The notes: generated from the letters alone by a model not told the origin. A DNA stretch of 64,000 nt from Candidatus Methylophosphatis roskildensis (GCA_016708905.1 JADJEV010000005.1:310001-374000), one strand, 5' to 3'. Numbered from the stretch's first letter, positions 31,955 to 39,837 are shown. Program-made: numbers and translations.

Positions 31955-32713
31955 TCAATAGTCGACCTTGAGTATCGCCCGCAAGGCAAGCGACGAACGA
32001 TCAAAGACAGCGATAGCTTGCACGCCCCTCCCATCGAAGAGGATCGCACCGTTCCGATCTGGCGGATCGCCGAGTTCGGCCATCTCCTGCTCGAGCTGCA
32101 CCTTCTTCTTCATCGAGATGCCAGATACTTCATTTATCGGCTTCAATTGCGCCCGCAAGTCTGAGGCGCCTTGTTCCCACGGCCTGAAATAGCGGGGCAT
32201 GGCGATAACGTCTTTTCCGGTCTGCAGCGCCGACTCGACGATTCGTGCTCGCTCGCCTTGATCCGTCGGAAGGGGGGCCCAGACCCATTCCGGCAGGCTG
32301 CGCCAGGAAGGCACGAATGCAGGGTTGTCCTTCCGTGCGAGATCGATCTCACCATCGTCGATAGCGGAAGCCTGAACGACTTCCAGTCGATCCGCCGAGA
32401 ACGTGTAGAAGAGCGGCCGGCCGTTCCAAAGAGTCAACGTGCCATAGACAAGCGCGGCGATCTGAATGACGGCGATGACGCTTAAGTCATGACGAAATTC
32501 CGTGCGCGGCTTTTTCGGATTGGCGATGACCAGAGTTGCCAGCGGCCCGAGTCCCACGTCGACCACCGCCATGACCGCCGCAACTTTGAGCGCACCAACC
32601 AGGTACCAGCCAGGCCAGTGGTACCAGCCGATATGAAGCGCAGCGAGAACGAGCGTCAGAACACACAAGCTCACAAGGAGATGCAGGGAGAACGCTTTGG
32701 CTCTGAAAGGCAT
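31955..32713 (-). CDS. TfpX/TfpZ-type pilin accessory protein
   Basis: The 252-residue inner-membrane protein starts MPFRAKAFSLHLLVSLCVL and has about four hydrophobic segments in the first 130 residues, then a periplasmic domain. This matches the TfpX/TfpZ (FimB-like) accessory proteins needed for assembly or stability of particular pilins in Pseudomonas and betaproteobacteria. ATG 32713 is chosen because the upstream part of the frame lacks homology. It lies downstream of the pilin gene on the same strand, as expected for a pilin-accessory pair. Confidence 0.85.
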   Translation of the reverse strand: MPFRAKAFSLHLLVSLCVLTLVLAALHIGWYHWPGWYLVGALKVAAVMAVVDVGLGPLATLVIANPKKPRTEFRHDLSVIAVIQIAALVYGTLTLWNGRPLFYTFSADRLEVVQASAIDDGEIDLARKDNPAFVPSWRSLPEWVWAPLPTDQGERARIVESALQTGKDVIAMPRYFRPWEQGASDLRAQLKPINEVSGISMKKKVQLEQEMAELGDPPDRNGAILFDGRGVQAIAVFDRSSLALRAILKVDY

Positions 32714-32889
32714 CACTTCGGGCTCCGGCCTGGTACAGGCCACACGGGAAACAGCGACGAGCTTTGCTGCGCGGCAAATCCCCCCACACAGCATGCGGCC
32801 GGATTCTAACGCTTTCGGCAAGCCGCCTGATCGGGCGGAACGATTTTATTGCGGCTGATCGTTGGTCATATGGCCCCTCCACAAGGAGA

Positions 32890-32922
32890 AGTGCCCCTCT
32901 TCGGTTTCCCGATAGGGGCACT
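32890..32922 (-). terminator. Hairpin after the pilin gene
   Basis: AGTGCCCCT (32890-32898) pairs with AGGGGCACT (32914-32922) across a 15-nt loop, 85 bp downstream of the pilin stop. The T run is weak on the minus strand, so it may only attenuate transcription into the accessory gene. Confidence 0.6.
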
Positions 32923-33006
32923 GTATTTCTCGAATCTGGACTGCCAACTCGTTACTTGGTTACCAAATTGACGGGGTACGCAACTTCGCTAGCTTTCCGG
33001 AATCAG

Positions 33007-33552
33007 TTACTTGCATTCCGCCGGAGCAAATCGCGCAAGCAACGCTGCAGCAGGTGCAGTAGTCGGCATTGCCGGGACTCTAGCTGCTGCAGTCGCGGCA
33101 GAAGCAGACGAGCATCCCCAATCGATCGCTCCCGTCTGGCCTGCAGCCGCTGCCAAAGCCAGAGTCGTCGGAACGGGCGGGCTGCCAACCATAACGGACG
33201 GCGTCAGCGTAATCTGATTGGCACCGGCAGCAATTGTACCGACGTTGTTTTGGTCATAAGTAATCGTGATGACGCCGGACGGATCCGCAACGGTGATCCC
33301 AGTCACATACTTTGACGCAGGAGGATTGGCTACGACTTGAGCCACATAGGCAGTAACGCCATTCATGCCGTCGGACGAGTACATCGACGTCAAGTCCTGC
33401 TTGACAGCGGCAGCTAGGTTCAAGCCTTCAGTAATCTTCGCGCGAACGGTGTAGTCCTGATACGCCGGAAGCGCAACCGCAGCCAGAATACCGATGATCG
33501 CGACGACGATCATCAGTTCGATCAGCGTAAAGCCCTTTTGAATCTGTTTCAT
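33007..33552 (-). CDS. pilA: Type IV major pilin
   Basis: This 181-residue prepilin has the class III signal MKQIQKG-FTLIEL: a seven-residue leader, Gly before the cut and Glu at +5 of mature pilin. A hydrophobic N-terminal helix (MIVVAIIGILAAVALPAYQDY) follows. Two cysteines near the C-terminus (WGCSS and AECK) bound the usual D-loop. AAAGGAG precedes ATG 33552. A sigma-54-type promoter lies 55 bp upstream. An Ala-rich stretch near the C-terminus is unusual and may reflect a glycosylated or variable D-region. Confidence 0.95.
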   Translation of the reverse strand: MKQIQKGFTLIELMIVVAIIGILAAVALPAYQDYTVRAKITEGLNLAAAVKQDLTSMYSSDGMNGVTAYVAQVVANPPASKYVTGITVADPSGVITITYDQNNVGTIAAGANQITLTPSVMVGSPPVPTTLALAAAAGQTGAIDWGCSSASAATAAARVPAMPTTAPAAALLARFAPAECK

Positions 33553-33606
33553 TTGTGCTTCTCCTTTTGAGTTGAATGAGGCGCGGTGGCGCTCGGGTTT
33601 CTCTTA

Positions 33607-33622
33607 TGCAGAGGCTGTGCCA
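33607..33622 (-). promoter_or_regulatory. Sigma-54 promoter of pilA
   Basis: On the minus strand TGGCAC-N6-TGCA has the invariant GG and GC 10 nt apart, as needed for RpoN. Transcription would start near 33595, about 43 nt before the pilin ATG. Pilin genes of Pseudomonas and related bacteria use RpoN with PilR, so similar control is likely. Confidence 0.7.
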
Positions 33623-34057
33623 GCTTGCGAAAAAAACCGGCTTTCTTCCTGTGTTTCAGTGACTTGCACAATAGCGCGTGATGCACTTCACGGCCACCCG
33701 AGGCATCCGACTGACGATTTTCGTCACCCCCATGCCCGGAATGGTCCCGCACCCTGCGCGGCCGACGCAGTGTGCAGCAGAAATGCCAAAGCAATATGCG
33801 GAACGGAGCCCCATTCGCCCAAGCGTCGCGGCATTCTACCTGCCTTGCAGGCTATGGTGACCCCGCAATTATCGGCGGTTGTCCAGGCGACATGAGGATT
33901 GGAATCGGCGAATCGGCTCTTCATCCGATGACAGTCAGGTTTGCCGTGCCTGCCTGCACGAATCCGCGTGGGCCGGTTTCGCATGTTTCGGCTCGGCCGT
34001 TGGTGCGGCAGGAAACCGCGGCCCACGCCGACAGCGCAAGACCGGGCAGAAAACCAT

Positions 34058-34085
34058 TTGCGCCAGAATATCATTCTGATATACT
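34058..34085 (+). promoter_or_regulatory. Promoter and operator of higBA
   Basis: TTGCGC (34058-34063) and TATACT (34080-34085) are 16 nt apart. The perfect inverted repeat ATATCA-TTC-TGATAT (34068-34082) fills the spacer, a strong candidate for HigA binding. The -10 box ends only 6 nt before the higB ATG. Confidence 0.65.
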
Positions 34086-34091
34086 TCATTC

Positions 34092-34394
34092 ATGCACGTG
34101 ATTTCGATCAAGATGCTCCGGGAATTCTGGCAGAAACATCCGGAAGCGGAAGGCGTGCTGCGTGAGTGGCATAGCGTGGTTGAACACGCCGAATTCAAGG
34201 ACTTCAACCACGTTCGGAAGGTATTCAATTCTGCTGACTACGTGCCGCCCTTTACGGTCTTCGACGTCGGCGGAAACGACTACCGCGTGGTGGTTGTCGT
34301 CAGGTATCGGTTCAAGAAGGTCTTCGTGCGCCATGTACTGACGCACCGGGAATACGATGACTGGAACAAGCTCTATCGAAAGGGCAAGGTTTGA
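34092..34394 (+). CDS. higB: HigB-type mRNA interferase toxin
   Basis: The 100-residue protein starts MHVISIKMLREFWQKHPEAEG and has the HigB core FNHVRKVFNSADYV, GNDYRVVVVVRYRFKKVFVRHVLTHREYDDW. HigB cleaves mRNA on the ribosome. The toxin gene precedes the antitoxin, which is normal for higBA. The start sits close to the -10 box, so the transcript may be leaderless. Confidence 0.93.
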   Translation: MHVISIKMLREFWQKHPEAEGVLREWHSVVEHAEFKDFNHVRKVFNSADYVPPFTVFDVGGNDYRVVVVVRYRFKKVFVRHVLTHREYDDWNKLYRKGKV

Positions 34395-34396
34395 TC

Positions 34397-34825
34397 ATGG
34401 GCGTCTCTGATTCTCCGTTCGACATCGAGGCACTTCAAGCCTCCTGGCAGGCGTTCGATGCCATGGCGCATCTTCGCCCGATCGGCAACGACGTGGAGTA
34501 CCAGCGTATGCTGGTTCTGATGAATTCCCTGCTGGAAGTCGTTGGAGACGACGAAGAGCACACCATGGCCGGCCTGCTCGATCTGGTCGGTGATTTCGTT
34601 TGGCGATTTGAACACGCGCATCACGCCATCGAACCGGTAGCACCCAAGGATGCACTACGTTTCCTGATGGACGCGCGAAACCTGAGACAGGAAGACCTGG
34701 CGAGCGTTGTCGCGCAGGGTAATCTGTCCGCGATCCTTGCGGGGAAACGGAAGATCAGCGCGGCGCTGGCCGGCAAACTGGGCAGGTTCTTCGGTGTCAG
34801 CCCTGCCTTGTTCATACCGGCGTGA
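34397..34825 (+). CDS. higA: HigA-type antitoxin with XRE helix-turn-helix
   Basis: The 142-residue protein has an N-terminal helical region and a C-terminal HTH: LRFLMDARNLRQEDLASVVAQGNLSAILAGKRKISAALAGKLGRFF. It neutralises HigB and represses the operon. ATG 34397 is chosen; TTG 34391 overlaps the toxin stop. Confidence 0.9.
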   Translation: MGVSDSPFDIEALQASWQAFDAMAHLRPIGNDVEYQRMLVLMNSLLEVVGDDEEHTMAGLLDLVGDFVWRFEHAHHAIEPVAPKDALRFLMDARNLRQEDLASVVAQGNLSAILAGKRKISAALAGKLGRFFGVSPALFIPA

Positions 34826-34910
34826 GCGAGTTCACGCAGGCGGCGCCGACCGGTCCTGGCCGTCGTGCCTGTCTGAAAACCCTGCAGCGGATCGTCGCTG
34901 CCTGCGAACT

Positions 34911-35188
34911 CTACCGGCTCTCGCGCGTATGCCACAGCCGCAGCACGTAGATGACGTCGTCCTGAAACTAGTAGCGCATTTCGTACTGCCCGACGAAGAA
35001 TCCGGCGCACCTCGCGCTGCTCGAACTGGAACAACTGTTCGCCAATGGGCGGGTTGAACAGCAAAACGTTCGGCGCCCTGGTCAGCGCTGGCACTGCGCG
35101 CGCAGCCGCTGCCTTGCTCTCGGGGGGCGAGGAAATCATGCAAACGAACCGGGTCGGCGAGTGCCTTGCTGGTCCATTTCAACTCCAT
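34911..35188 (-). pseudogene. ParE/RelE-type toxin, multiply broken
   Basis: Three frames together spell one ParE-like toxin: MELKWTSKALADPVRLHDFLAP, then SKAAAARAVPALTRAPNVLL through FQFEQREVRRIL, then VGQYEMRY, an in-frame TAG, and FQDDVIYVLRLWHTRES before the final stop at 34911. Two frameshifts and one nonsense codon are needed. The ATG overlaps the antitoxin remnant's stop as TGATG, so this was once a normal pair. Confidence 0.82.
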
Positions 35189-35303
35189 CAGCGCGGCAAC
35201 GGCAGCGGTTCAGCGGTGTCGAGTCCATCGGCCCATGCTCGAACGGCCTGGTCGTCAATGACCCGGCCGGCGTCCACATCGGTCAGCGCTTCACGAGTGA
35301 GAC
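35188..35303 (-). pseudogene. ParD-like antitoxin, C-terminal remnant
   Basis: LTREALTDVDAGRVIDDQAV and RAWADGLDTAEPLPLPR form the C-terminal tail of a CopG/RHH-type antitoxin paired with ParE. The N-terminal DNA-binding part is missing; in its place lies a repeat block that carries a copy of the pilB-like gene's 3' end. Confidence 0.7.
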
Positions 35304-35304
35304 G

Positions 35305-35475
35305 GGCAGTGGGCGGCTGCCGGGCCGACAAAGCCGCGCCCGATCTAGCGCAAACGCGCGCCCTCGCGCCGCCGTACGAACTACTCGAATCTACTCGATG
35401 CAGACTTTGCGCATTTGCTTCATGTCGGTGGATCCTCTCGATGCCATCTATTCGAGGGCATGCGACATGACGGCA
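35305..35475. repeat. Duplicated pilB 3'-end block, copy A
   Basis: GATGCAGACTTTGCGCATTT-GCTTCATGTCGGTG near 35397-35431 matches the last codons of the pilB-like gene (MKQVRKVCIK in reverse) at 37455, and similarity continues with a gap into GAGGGCATGC. About 70 bp before it (GGCTGCCGGGCCGACAAAGC onward) are shared with copy B at 36385. It truncates the ParD-like gene. Confidence 0.75.
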
Positions 35476-35514
35476 GTCGCCCAGTTCAGATGTGCCTCGC
35501 CCGGACATGGTCCA

Positions 35515-36021
35515 TCAGGCAAGCGGCATTCTGCGCACCGTCGCCAGCGGCAGAAACAGCGTCAGTGGCGAGTCGGGCAATGCGATGAATCCGTGGTGTT
35601 GGTAGAAGGCCGCAGCGTTCACGCCCTTCGCGTCGACCGCCATGGCAAAGGCCGCGATTTCCGAACTGGCGGCACGGGTAAGGGCATCAGCGAGCAGCGC
35701 GCCGCCAAGGCCCTGGCCCCTGAAGCTTCGATCGACCGCCAGACGCCCCATGCGCACCGCCGGCACCGTGGGGTAGCGCGGCAGCTTCTTGCCGATGGCG
35801 GGCGGCAGATCGTTCAGCAGCAGGCTTGCCGAAGCCAGCGTGTAGTAGCCAACAATGCGCTGCTCGTCGGTGACGGCGACAAAACACGCGGTTACCCTTC
35901 GGCGAACATCTTGCATGGCCTGATGGTGCAGATAGCGGTCCAGAACTTCGGTGCCGCTGTCGAAGGCCGTGCGTTCGTGCGCTGCATCGAGTAGCGCAAC
36001 GCGCAACGGCGCGCCGCTCAT
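35515..36021 (-). CDS. GNAT acetyltransferase toxin (TacT-like)
   Basis: The 168-residue GNAT protein has VRMGRLAVDRSFRGQGLGGALLADAL, the acetyl-CoA-binding R/Q-x2-G-x-G/A loop, and AFYQHHGFIALPDSPLTLFLPL at the end. TacT-type toxins acetylate aminoacyl-tRNA and stop translation. It follows its DUF1778 antitoxin with an ATGA overlap. Confidence 0.93.
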   Translation of the reverse strand: MSGAPLRVALLDAAHERTAFDSGTEVLDRYLHHQAMQDVRRRVTACFVAVTDEQRIVGYYTLASASLLLNDLPPAIGKKLPRYPTVPAVRMGRLAVDRSFRGQGLGGALLADALTRAASSEIAAFAMAVDAKGVNAAAFYQHHGFIALPDSPLTLFLPLATVRRMPLA

Positions 36022-36305
36022 TCAGGCCCGGTACGCAACAGTTTACGGTGACGGGCGAAGGCGCGTTTCAAGGCCGGCGCAGGTTTCGGTGCCGACAGCA
36101 ATGCCTGCGCAAAACACTCCTGATCCGCGCGCGACAAACGGATGACTTCAGCCTGTTCGACTGCCCGCTGGGCGGCGTCCTGTACGGCCGCCACCACGAA
36201 ATCGGTGACCGTGCGCCCCTGTATCTCGGCAGCGCGTTTGAGCAGGGCGTGGAGATCCGTACTTATCCGGGCTTCGAGCCGGGCGGTAGAAACAACAGAT
36301 GCCAT
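36018..36305 (-). CDS. DUF1778 RHH antitoxin (TacA-like)
   Basis: The 95-residue protein starts MASVVSTARLEARISTDLHALLKRAAEIQGRTVTDFVV, the DUF1778 ribbon-helix-helix fold, with a toxin-binding tail. ATG 36305 has GGAGG upstream. It overlaps the toxin gene by 4 bp and should repress the operon through the palindrome at 36333. Confidence 0.93.
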   Translation of the reverse strand: MASVVSTARLEARISTDLHALLKRAAEIQGRTVTDFVVAAVQDAAQRAVEQAEVIRLSRADQECFAQALLSAPKPAPALKRAFARHRKLLRTGPE

Positions 36306-36332
36306 AAGGTAGTCCTCCTTTCGCCAATTGTA

Positions 36333-36345
36333 CGGCAATTTGCCG
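36333..36345 (-). promoter_or_regulatory. Candidate TacA operator
   Basis: CGGCAA-T-TTGCCG is a perfect 13-bp palindrome 28 bp before the antitoxin start. Confidence 0.5.
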
Positions 36346-36384
36346 GAACACTGACTGCAAACGATATTAGCCGGCCAATCCAGG

Positions 36385-36500
36385 CGGCGGGCGGCTGCGC
36401 GGCCAACAAAGCCGCGCCCCGTCTGGCGCAAACGCCCGCCTTCGCGTCGCCGTGCGATCTACTTGAATCTGCTCGATGCAGACCTTGCGGACTTGCTTCA
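36385..36500. repeat. Duplicated pilB 3'-end block, copy B
   Basis: GCGGCTGCGCGGCCAACAAA onward matches copy A (35305), and GATGCAGACCTTGCGGACTT-GCTTCATGTCGGTG near 36474-36507 matches the end of the pilB-like gene. Similarity with copy A covers about 110 bp. It lies between TacAT and ParDE, which point away from each other. Confidence 0.75.
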
Positions 36501-36572
36501 TGTCGGTGGCCGGCGCGTTGCCGGCATCGCCGAGCACGCGCCGGCATCAAAAACGAGGGTGTACGTGTACAG

Positions 36573-36602
36573 TTGCTCCTTGATTGCGTTAAGGTATTAC
36601 CT
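36573..36602 (+). promoter_or_regulatory. Candidate promoter and operator for ParDE
   Basis: TTGCTC (36573-36578) and TATTAC (36595-36600) are 16 nt apart, and the palindrome AGGTATTACCT (36592-36602) covers the -10 box. Confidence 0.5.
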
Positions 36603-36624
36603 GTCGATACCCAGTGGAGAAAGC

Positions 36625-36915
36625 ATGAGCACCGAGACCGTTCGCCCGGTGGCGATCAAGATCGACCCCGAAATCAAGGAGCGAGTTAAGCGCCTTGCGG
36701 ACGCGCGCCAACGCACGCCGCACTGGCTGATGCGTGAAGCGATCCAGCAGTATGTCGAGCGTGAGGAAAAGCGCGAGGCGTTGCGGCAGGAAGCGATCAG
36801 CGCGTGGAACGAATACCGGGCCACCGGCCTGCATGTGACGCAGGAAGAAGCCGACGCCTGGCTTGCCGAGCTGGAAGCCGGGGAGGACGCGGAGCCTCCC
36901 GAGTGCCACGCCTGA
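36625..36915 (+). CDS. CopG/ParD-type RHH antitoxin
   Basis: The 96-residue protein starts MSTETVRPVAIKIDPEIKERVKRLADARQRTPHWLMREAIQQYVEREE, a ribbon-helix-helix domain. The acidic tail EADAWLAELEAGED binds the toxin. GGAGAAAG precedes ATG 36625. It overlaps the toxin gene by 13 bp. Confidence 0.92.
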   Translation: MSTETVRPVAIKIDPEIKERVKRLADARQRTPHWLMREAIQQYVEREEKREALRQEAISAWNEYRATGLHVTQEEADAWLAELEAGEDAEPPECHA

Positions 36916-37190
36916 TCTGGTCGCCGCCCGCGCTGCGCGATGTGCAGCGACTTCACCGCTTCCTCGCGGATAAGAATGCGAACGCCGCGAAGCGGGCCGT
37001 GAGGGCGATTCGGGATGGACTGAAAACCGTCGCGCGACGGCCAGGCGTCGGGCGCCCGGTCGAGGATATGGAACCCGAATATCGCGAATGGTTGATCGAG
37101 TTCGGCGAAAGCGGCTACGTGGTGCTCTACCGCTACGATGGACAAACAGCCGTGATTCTGGCCGTGCACCACCAACGCGAGCGCGAGTAA
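36903..37190 (+). CDS. ParE/RelE-type toxin
   Basis: The 95-residue protein starts from GTG 36903 as VPRLIWSPPALRDVQRLHRFLADKN and has the ParE fold core VGRPVEDMEPEYREWLIEFGESGYVVLYRYDGQTAVILAVHH. ParE toxins act on gyrase, RelE toxins on mRNA; sequence favours ParE. Unlike the pair at 34911, this one is intact. Confidence 0.92.
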   Translation: MPRLIWSPPALRDVQRLHRFLADKNANAAKRAVRAIRDGLKTVARRPGVGRPVEDMEPEYREWLIEFGESGYVVLYRYDGQTAVILAVHHQRERE

Positions 37191-37323
37191 TGACGAACGA
37201 GGTCGCCGCGATTCTTCCGCGTACTCCCGACACGGCTGCAGGGGATGGAAAGCAGATGCAATCCCGTTCGCGTGCGGCCCACGGATGCTTGCCGAATTGC
37301 CGCCGCGACCCCGACGAACCTAC

Positions 37324-37453
37324 TCAGCGCGCCAGCGCGACCTCGGGAACCACCCCCAACCGGCGGGCGCGGCGCACGAATCGCCGGTCATCGAAGCTGA
37401 CCAGGCGCTCGCAGGATCGGCTGCACGCCCAGTGCAGCGCATCGGCGAGCTAT
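37324..37453 (-). pseudogene. PIN-domain (VapC) C-terminal remnant
   Basis: In reverse the DNA reads LADALHWACSRSCERLVSFD and DRRFVRRARRLGVVPEVALAR before a TGA at 37324. This is the C-terminal part of a VapC protein (Asp in the ADALHW region, then FDDRRF). The N-terminal two thirds and any antitoxin are absent; the fragment joins directly to the 3' end of the pilB-like gene. Confidence 0.72.
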
Positions 37454-39837
37454 TTGATGCAGACCTTGCGCACCTGCTTCATGTCGGTGAAGCCGGCGAG
37501 GACTTTTTCGATGCCGTCCATCTTGAGGGTGCGCATGCCTTCGGACAGCGCGGTCTGCAGCATGATGGCCACACGCGCGTGTTCCTGGATCAGCCGTTTG
37601 ATGGTGTCGCTGCCGATCAGGAGTTCGTGCAGTCCGATGCGGCCGCGATAGCCGGTGTCGGCGCACTCGCCGCAGCCGACCGGCTCGTACAGCGTGAACT
37701 TGCCCTTGTCGTTGCCATAGGCCTGCTTCCAGCCATCGAGGATCTGCGCCCGCGCGCCGGCCGGATCGGCTTTGAATTCCTCGATGTCGCGGAATTCGCT
37801 GCAGTACTCTTCGAGCATCAGATCGATTTCTTCCTGTTTCGGCGTATGGACTTTGCGGCACTTGCTGCACAATCGCTTGGCAAGCCGCTGGGCGAGCACG
37901 CCGAGCAGCGCATCGGCGAAGTTGAACGGGTCCATGCCCATGTCGAGCAGGCGGATGATCGATTCGGGCGCGCTGTTGGTGTGCAGGGTGGCGAACACCA
38001 GATGGCCTGTGAGCGAAGCTTCGAGGCCGATCGAGACGGTTTCCTTGTCGCGCATTTCGCCAACCATGATGATGTCGGGGTCGGCGCGCAGGAAGGCGCG
38101 CATCGCGGTGGCGAAGTCGAGCCCGGCCTTGCGGTTGACCTGCACCTGGCGCAGGCCCTTCTGGGTGATTTCGACCGGGTCTTCGGCCGTCCAGATCTTG
38201 GTGTCCGGCGTGTTGAGGTGGCTGAGGATCGAATGCAGCGTGGTGGTCTTGCCGGAACCGGTCGGGCCGCACACAAAGAATATGCCGTAGGGTTTGGAGA
38301 TAGTTGCCTTCAGGCGCTCGATGTTGTCGGGCAGCAGGCCGAGCTTGTCCATCGGGATCGGCTCGCCGGACTGCAGGATACGCATGACAACGTCTTCCAT
38401 GCCGCCGGACGAGGGCAGCGTGGCAACGCGCAGCTCGATGTCGGCCGGGCCGAAGCGCTTGAACTTGATCTTGCCGTCCTGCGGCTTGCGCCGCTCGGAG
38501 ATGTCGAGATCGCACATGATCTTGATGCGGGTGACCAGCGCATTGCGGTAGCTGGCCGGGATCTCGATGTACGGAACCAGGCTGCCGTCCTTGCGAATGC
38601 GGATCTGCGTTTTCTCCTTGCCGGGGCGCGGCTCGACGTGGATGTCCGAGGCGCCCTGATGATAGGCATCCAGAATGATCTTGTTGACCAGTTTGACCAG
38701 TTCGTTCTCAGCAGCCGCGGAAACGTCGGCGCGTTCATCGAGATCCTCTTCGCCGCTGTCGAGCCCCAGCAGCATTTCGCCGACCGAACGCACGTCGCCG
38801 CCCGGGCCGAAGAACAGGTCCATGGTCTGCAGGAATTCTCGTTGCGTTGTCACGCGGAACGCCAGCTTGCTCTTCGGGTAGACGTTTTGCGCGACGTTCG
38901 AGGTGCGGACCCGCTCGGGATCGAGCGCGAGAACGACGATGCCCTCCTGTGTTTCTTCCAGCGGCAGCCAAAGATACTCTTCGACGTACTCGCGCTTGAT
39001 GTTGCGCAGCAGATCGAGCGGCTTCATGCGGTCGGACCGGAACGGCTCGTAAGGCACCCGGAAAAACGCTGACAGCGCCTTGCCGATGACTGCCGGCTCG
39101 ACGCCGATATCCCCAACCAGAACATCCTCGATGCTGATGCCCTTGCGTCGCGCCGTGGCGGTCGCGGTTTCGAACTCCGGCAGCGAAATCACTGCATCGG
39201 TGAGCAGCGCATCGTATTTCGAGCGGATCAGGGACGGCAGACGGGCCCGTTGGGTGAACGCAATGGCGAGCGTCTGGGCAAGCCCCTGCACGCCTTCTTC
39301 GGCCATCAGCGAAAACGGTGTGCCGGCGCGATGGTTGATGAGCTGAATGACGCCCAGCAGATCGCTCGATCTTTCGTCGATGATCGGTGCAACCAGCATC
39401 TGCTGCGTACGGTATCCGGTGCGCTTGTCAACCTCCTGCAGGAATCGCAAGGATTGCGATATCGCCTTCAATTCGGCGGCATCATAGACATCGCGGATGT
39501 TGAGCAGCGCTCTGTGCGTGCCGCTGTAGCCGGCGACGCTCTGGTCGTTAAGCGGGAGCCGGATGTCCCTGAAGGACTTGAGCCCGGTTTTGACCTTGGA
39601 GACGATGGCCTTGCGGTCGTCCGAGATGACGTAGATGGTCAGCCGGTCGGCGTTGAACAGGGACGTGATCTCCTCGCCGAGTTCCAACACGATCTCGTCG
39701 AGATTCTGGGTGGCGTGGATCTTGTTGGTTACGCCCTGCAGCGCCCGAAAGAATGCCAGGCGGCTGCCCATGTCGGCGGCGGATGCCCCCGTTTTGGCAC
39801 TGTCGTTGATCGCTTCGACGCGTTTTGGCTCGCTCAT
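37450..39837 (-). CDS. GAF-domain PilB/GspE-family ATPase
   Basis: The 795-residue protein has an N-terminal GAF domain (about 30-190), an MshEN/T2SSE N-domain (about 205-320) and a C-terminal secretion ATPase domain: Walker A GPTGSGKTTT near residue 524, an Asp box, Walker B (RADPDIIMVGEMRD) and a tetracysteine metal site (CSKC near 655, CGEC near 720). Such ATPases drive pilus extension or type II secretion; the GAF domain suggests control by a small ligand. It is separate from a full pil operon. Its last codons are duplicated twice in the adjacent island. Confidence 0.92.
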   Translation of the reverse strand: MSEPKRVEAINDSAKTGASAADMGSRLAFFRALQGVTNKIHATQNLDEIVLELGEEITSLFNADRLTIYVISDDRKAIVSKVKTGLKSFRDIRLPLNDQSVAGYSGTHRALLNIRDVYDAAELKAISQSLRFLQEVDKRTGYRTQQMLVAPIIDERSSDLLGVIQLINHRAGTPFSLMAEEGVQGLAQTLAIAFTQRARLPSLIRSKYDALLTDAVISLPEFETATATARRKGISIEDVLVGDIGVEPAVIGKALSAFFRVPYEPFRSDRMKPLDLLRNIKREYVEEYLWLPLEETQEGIVVLALDPERVRTSNVAQNVYPKSKLAFRVTTQREFLQTMDLFFGPGGDVRSVGEMLLGLDSGEEDLDERADVSAAAENELVKLVNKIILDAYHQGASDIHVEPRPGKEKTQIRIRKDGSLVPYIEIPASYRNALVTRIKIMCDLDISERRKPQDGKIKFKRFGPADIELRVATLPSSGGMEDVVMRILQSGEPIPMDKLGLLPDNIERLKATISKPYGIFFVCGPTGSGKTTTLHSILSHLNTPDTKIWTAEDPVEITQKGLRQVQVNRKAGLDFATAMRAFLRADPDIIMVGEMRDKETVSIGLEASLTGHLVFATLHTNSAPESIIRLLDMGMDPFNFADALLGVLAQRLAKRLCSKCRKVHTPKQEEIDLMLEEYCSEFRDIEEFKADPAGARAQILDGWKQAYGNDKGKFTLYEPVGCGECADTGYRGRIGLHELLIGSDTIKRLIQEHARVAIMLQTALSEGMRTLKMDGIEKVLAGFTDMKQVRKVCIK

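Larger units (their letters stand above)
33553..34091. other. Intergenic region between divergent pilA and higB
   Basis: About 540 bp lack a supportable gene; the open frames here have no recognisable domain. The left end holds the pilA sigma-54 promoter, and the right end holds the higBA promoter-operator. The middle may be the upstream activator region for pilA or the scar of a lost module. Confidence 0.5.

Noticed and set aside
25838..37453. Integron cassette array with attC sites
   Set aside because: The spacers between TA modules lack the RYYYAAC and GTTRRRY core pairs of attC sites, modules face both directions, and no integron integrase is present.
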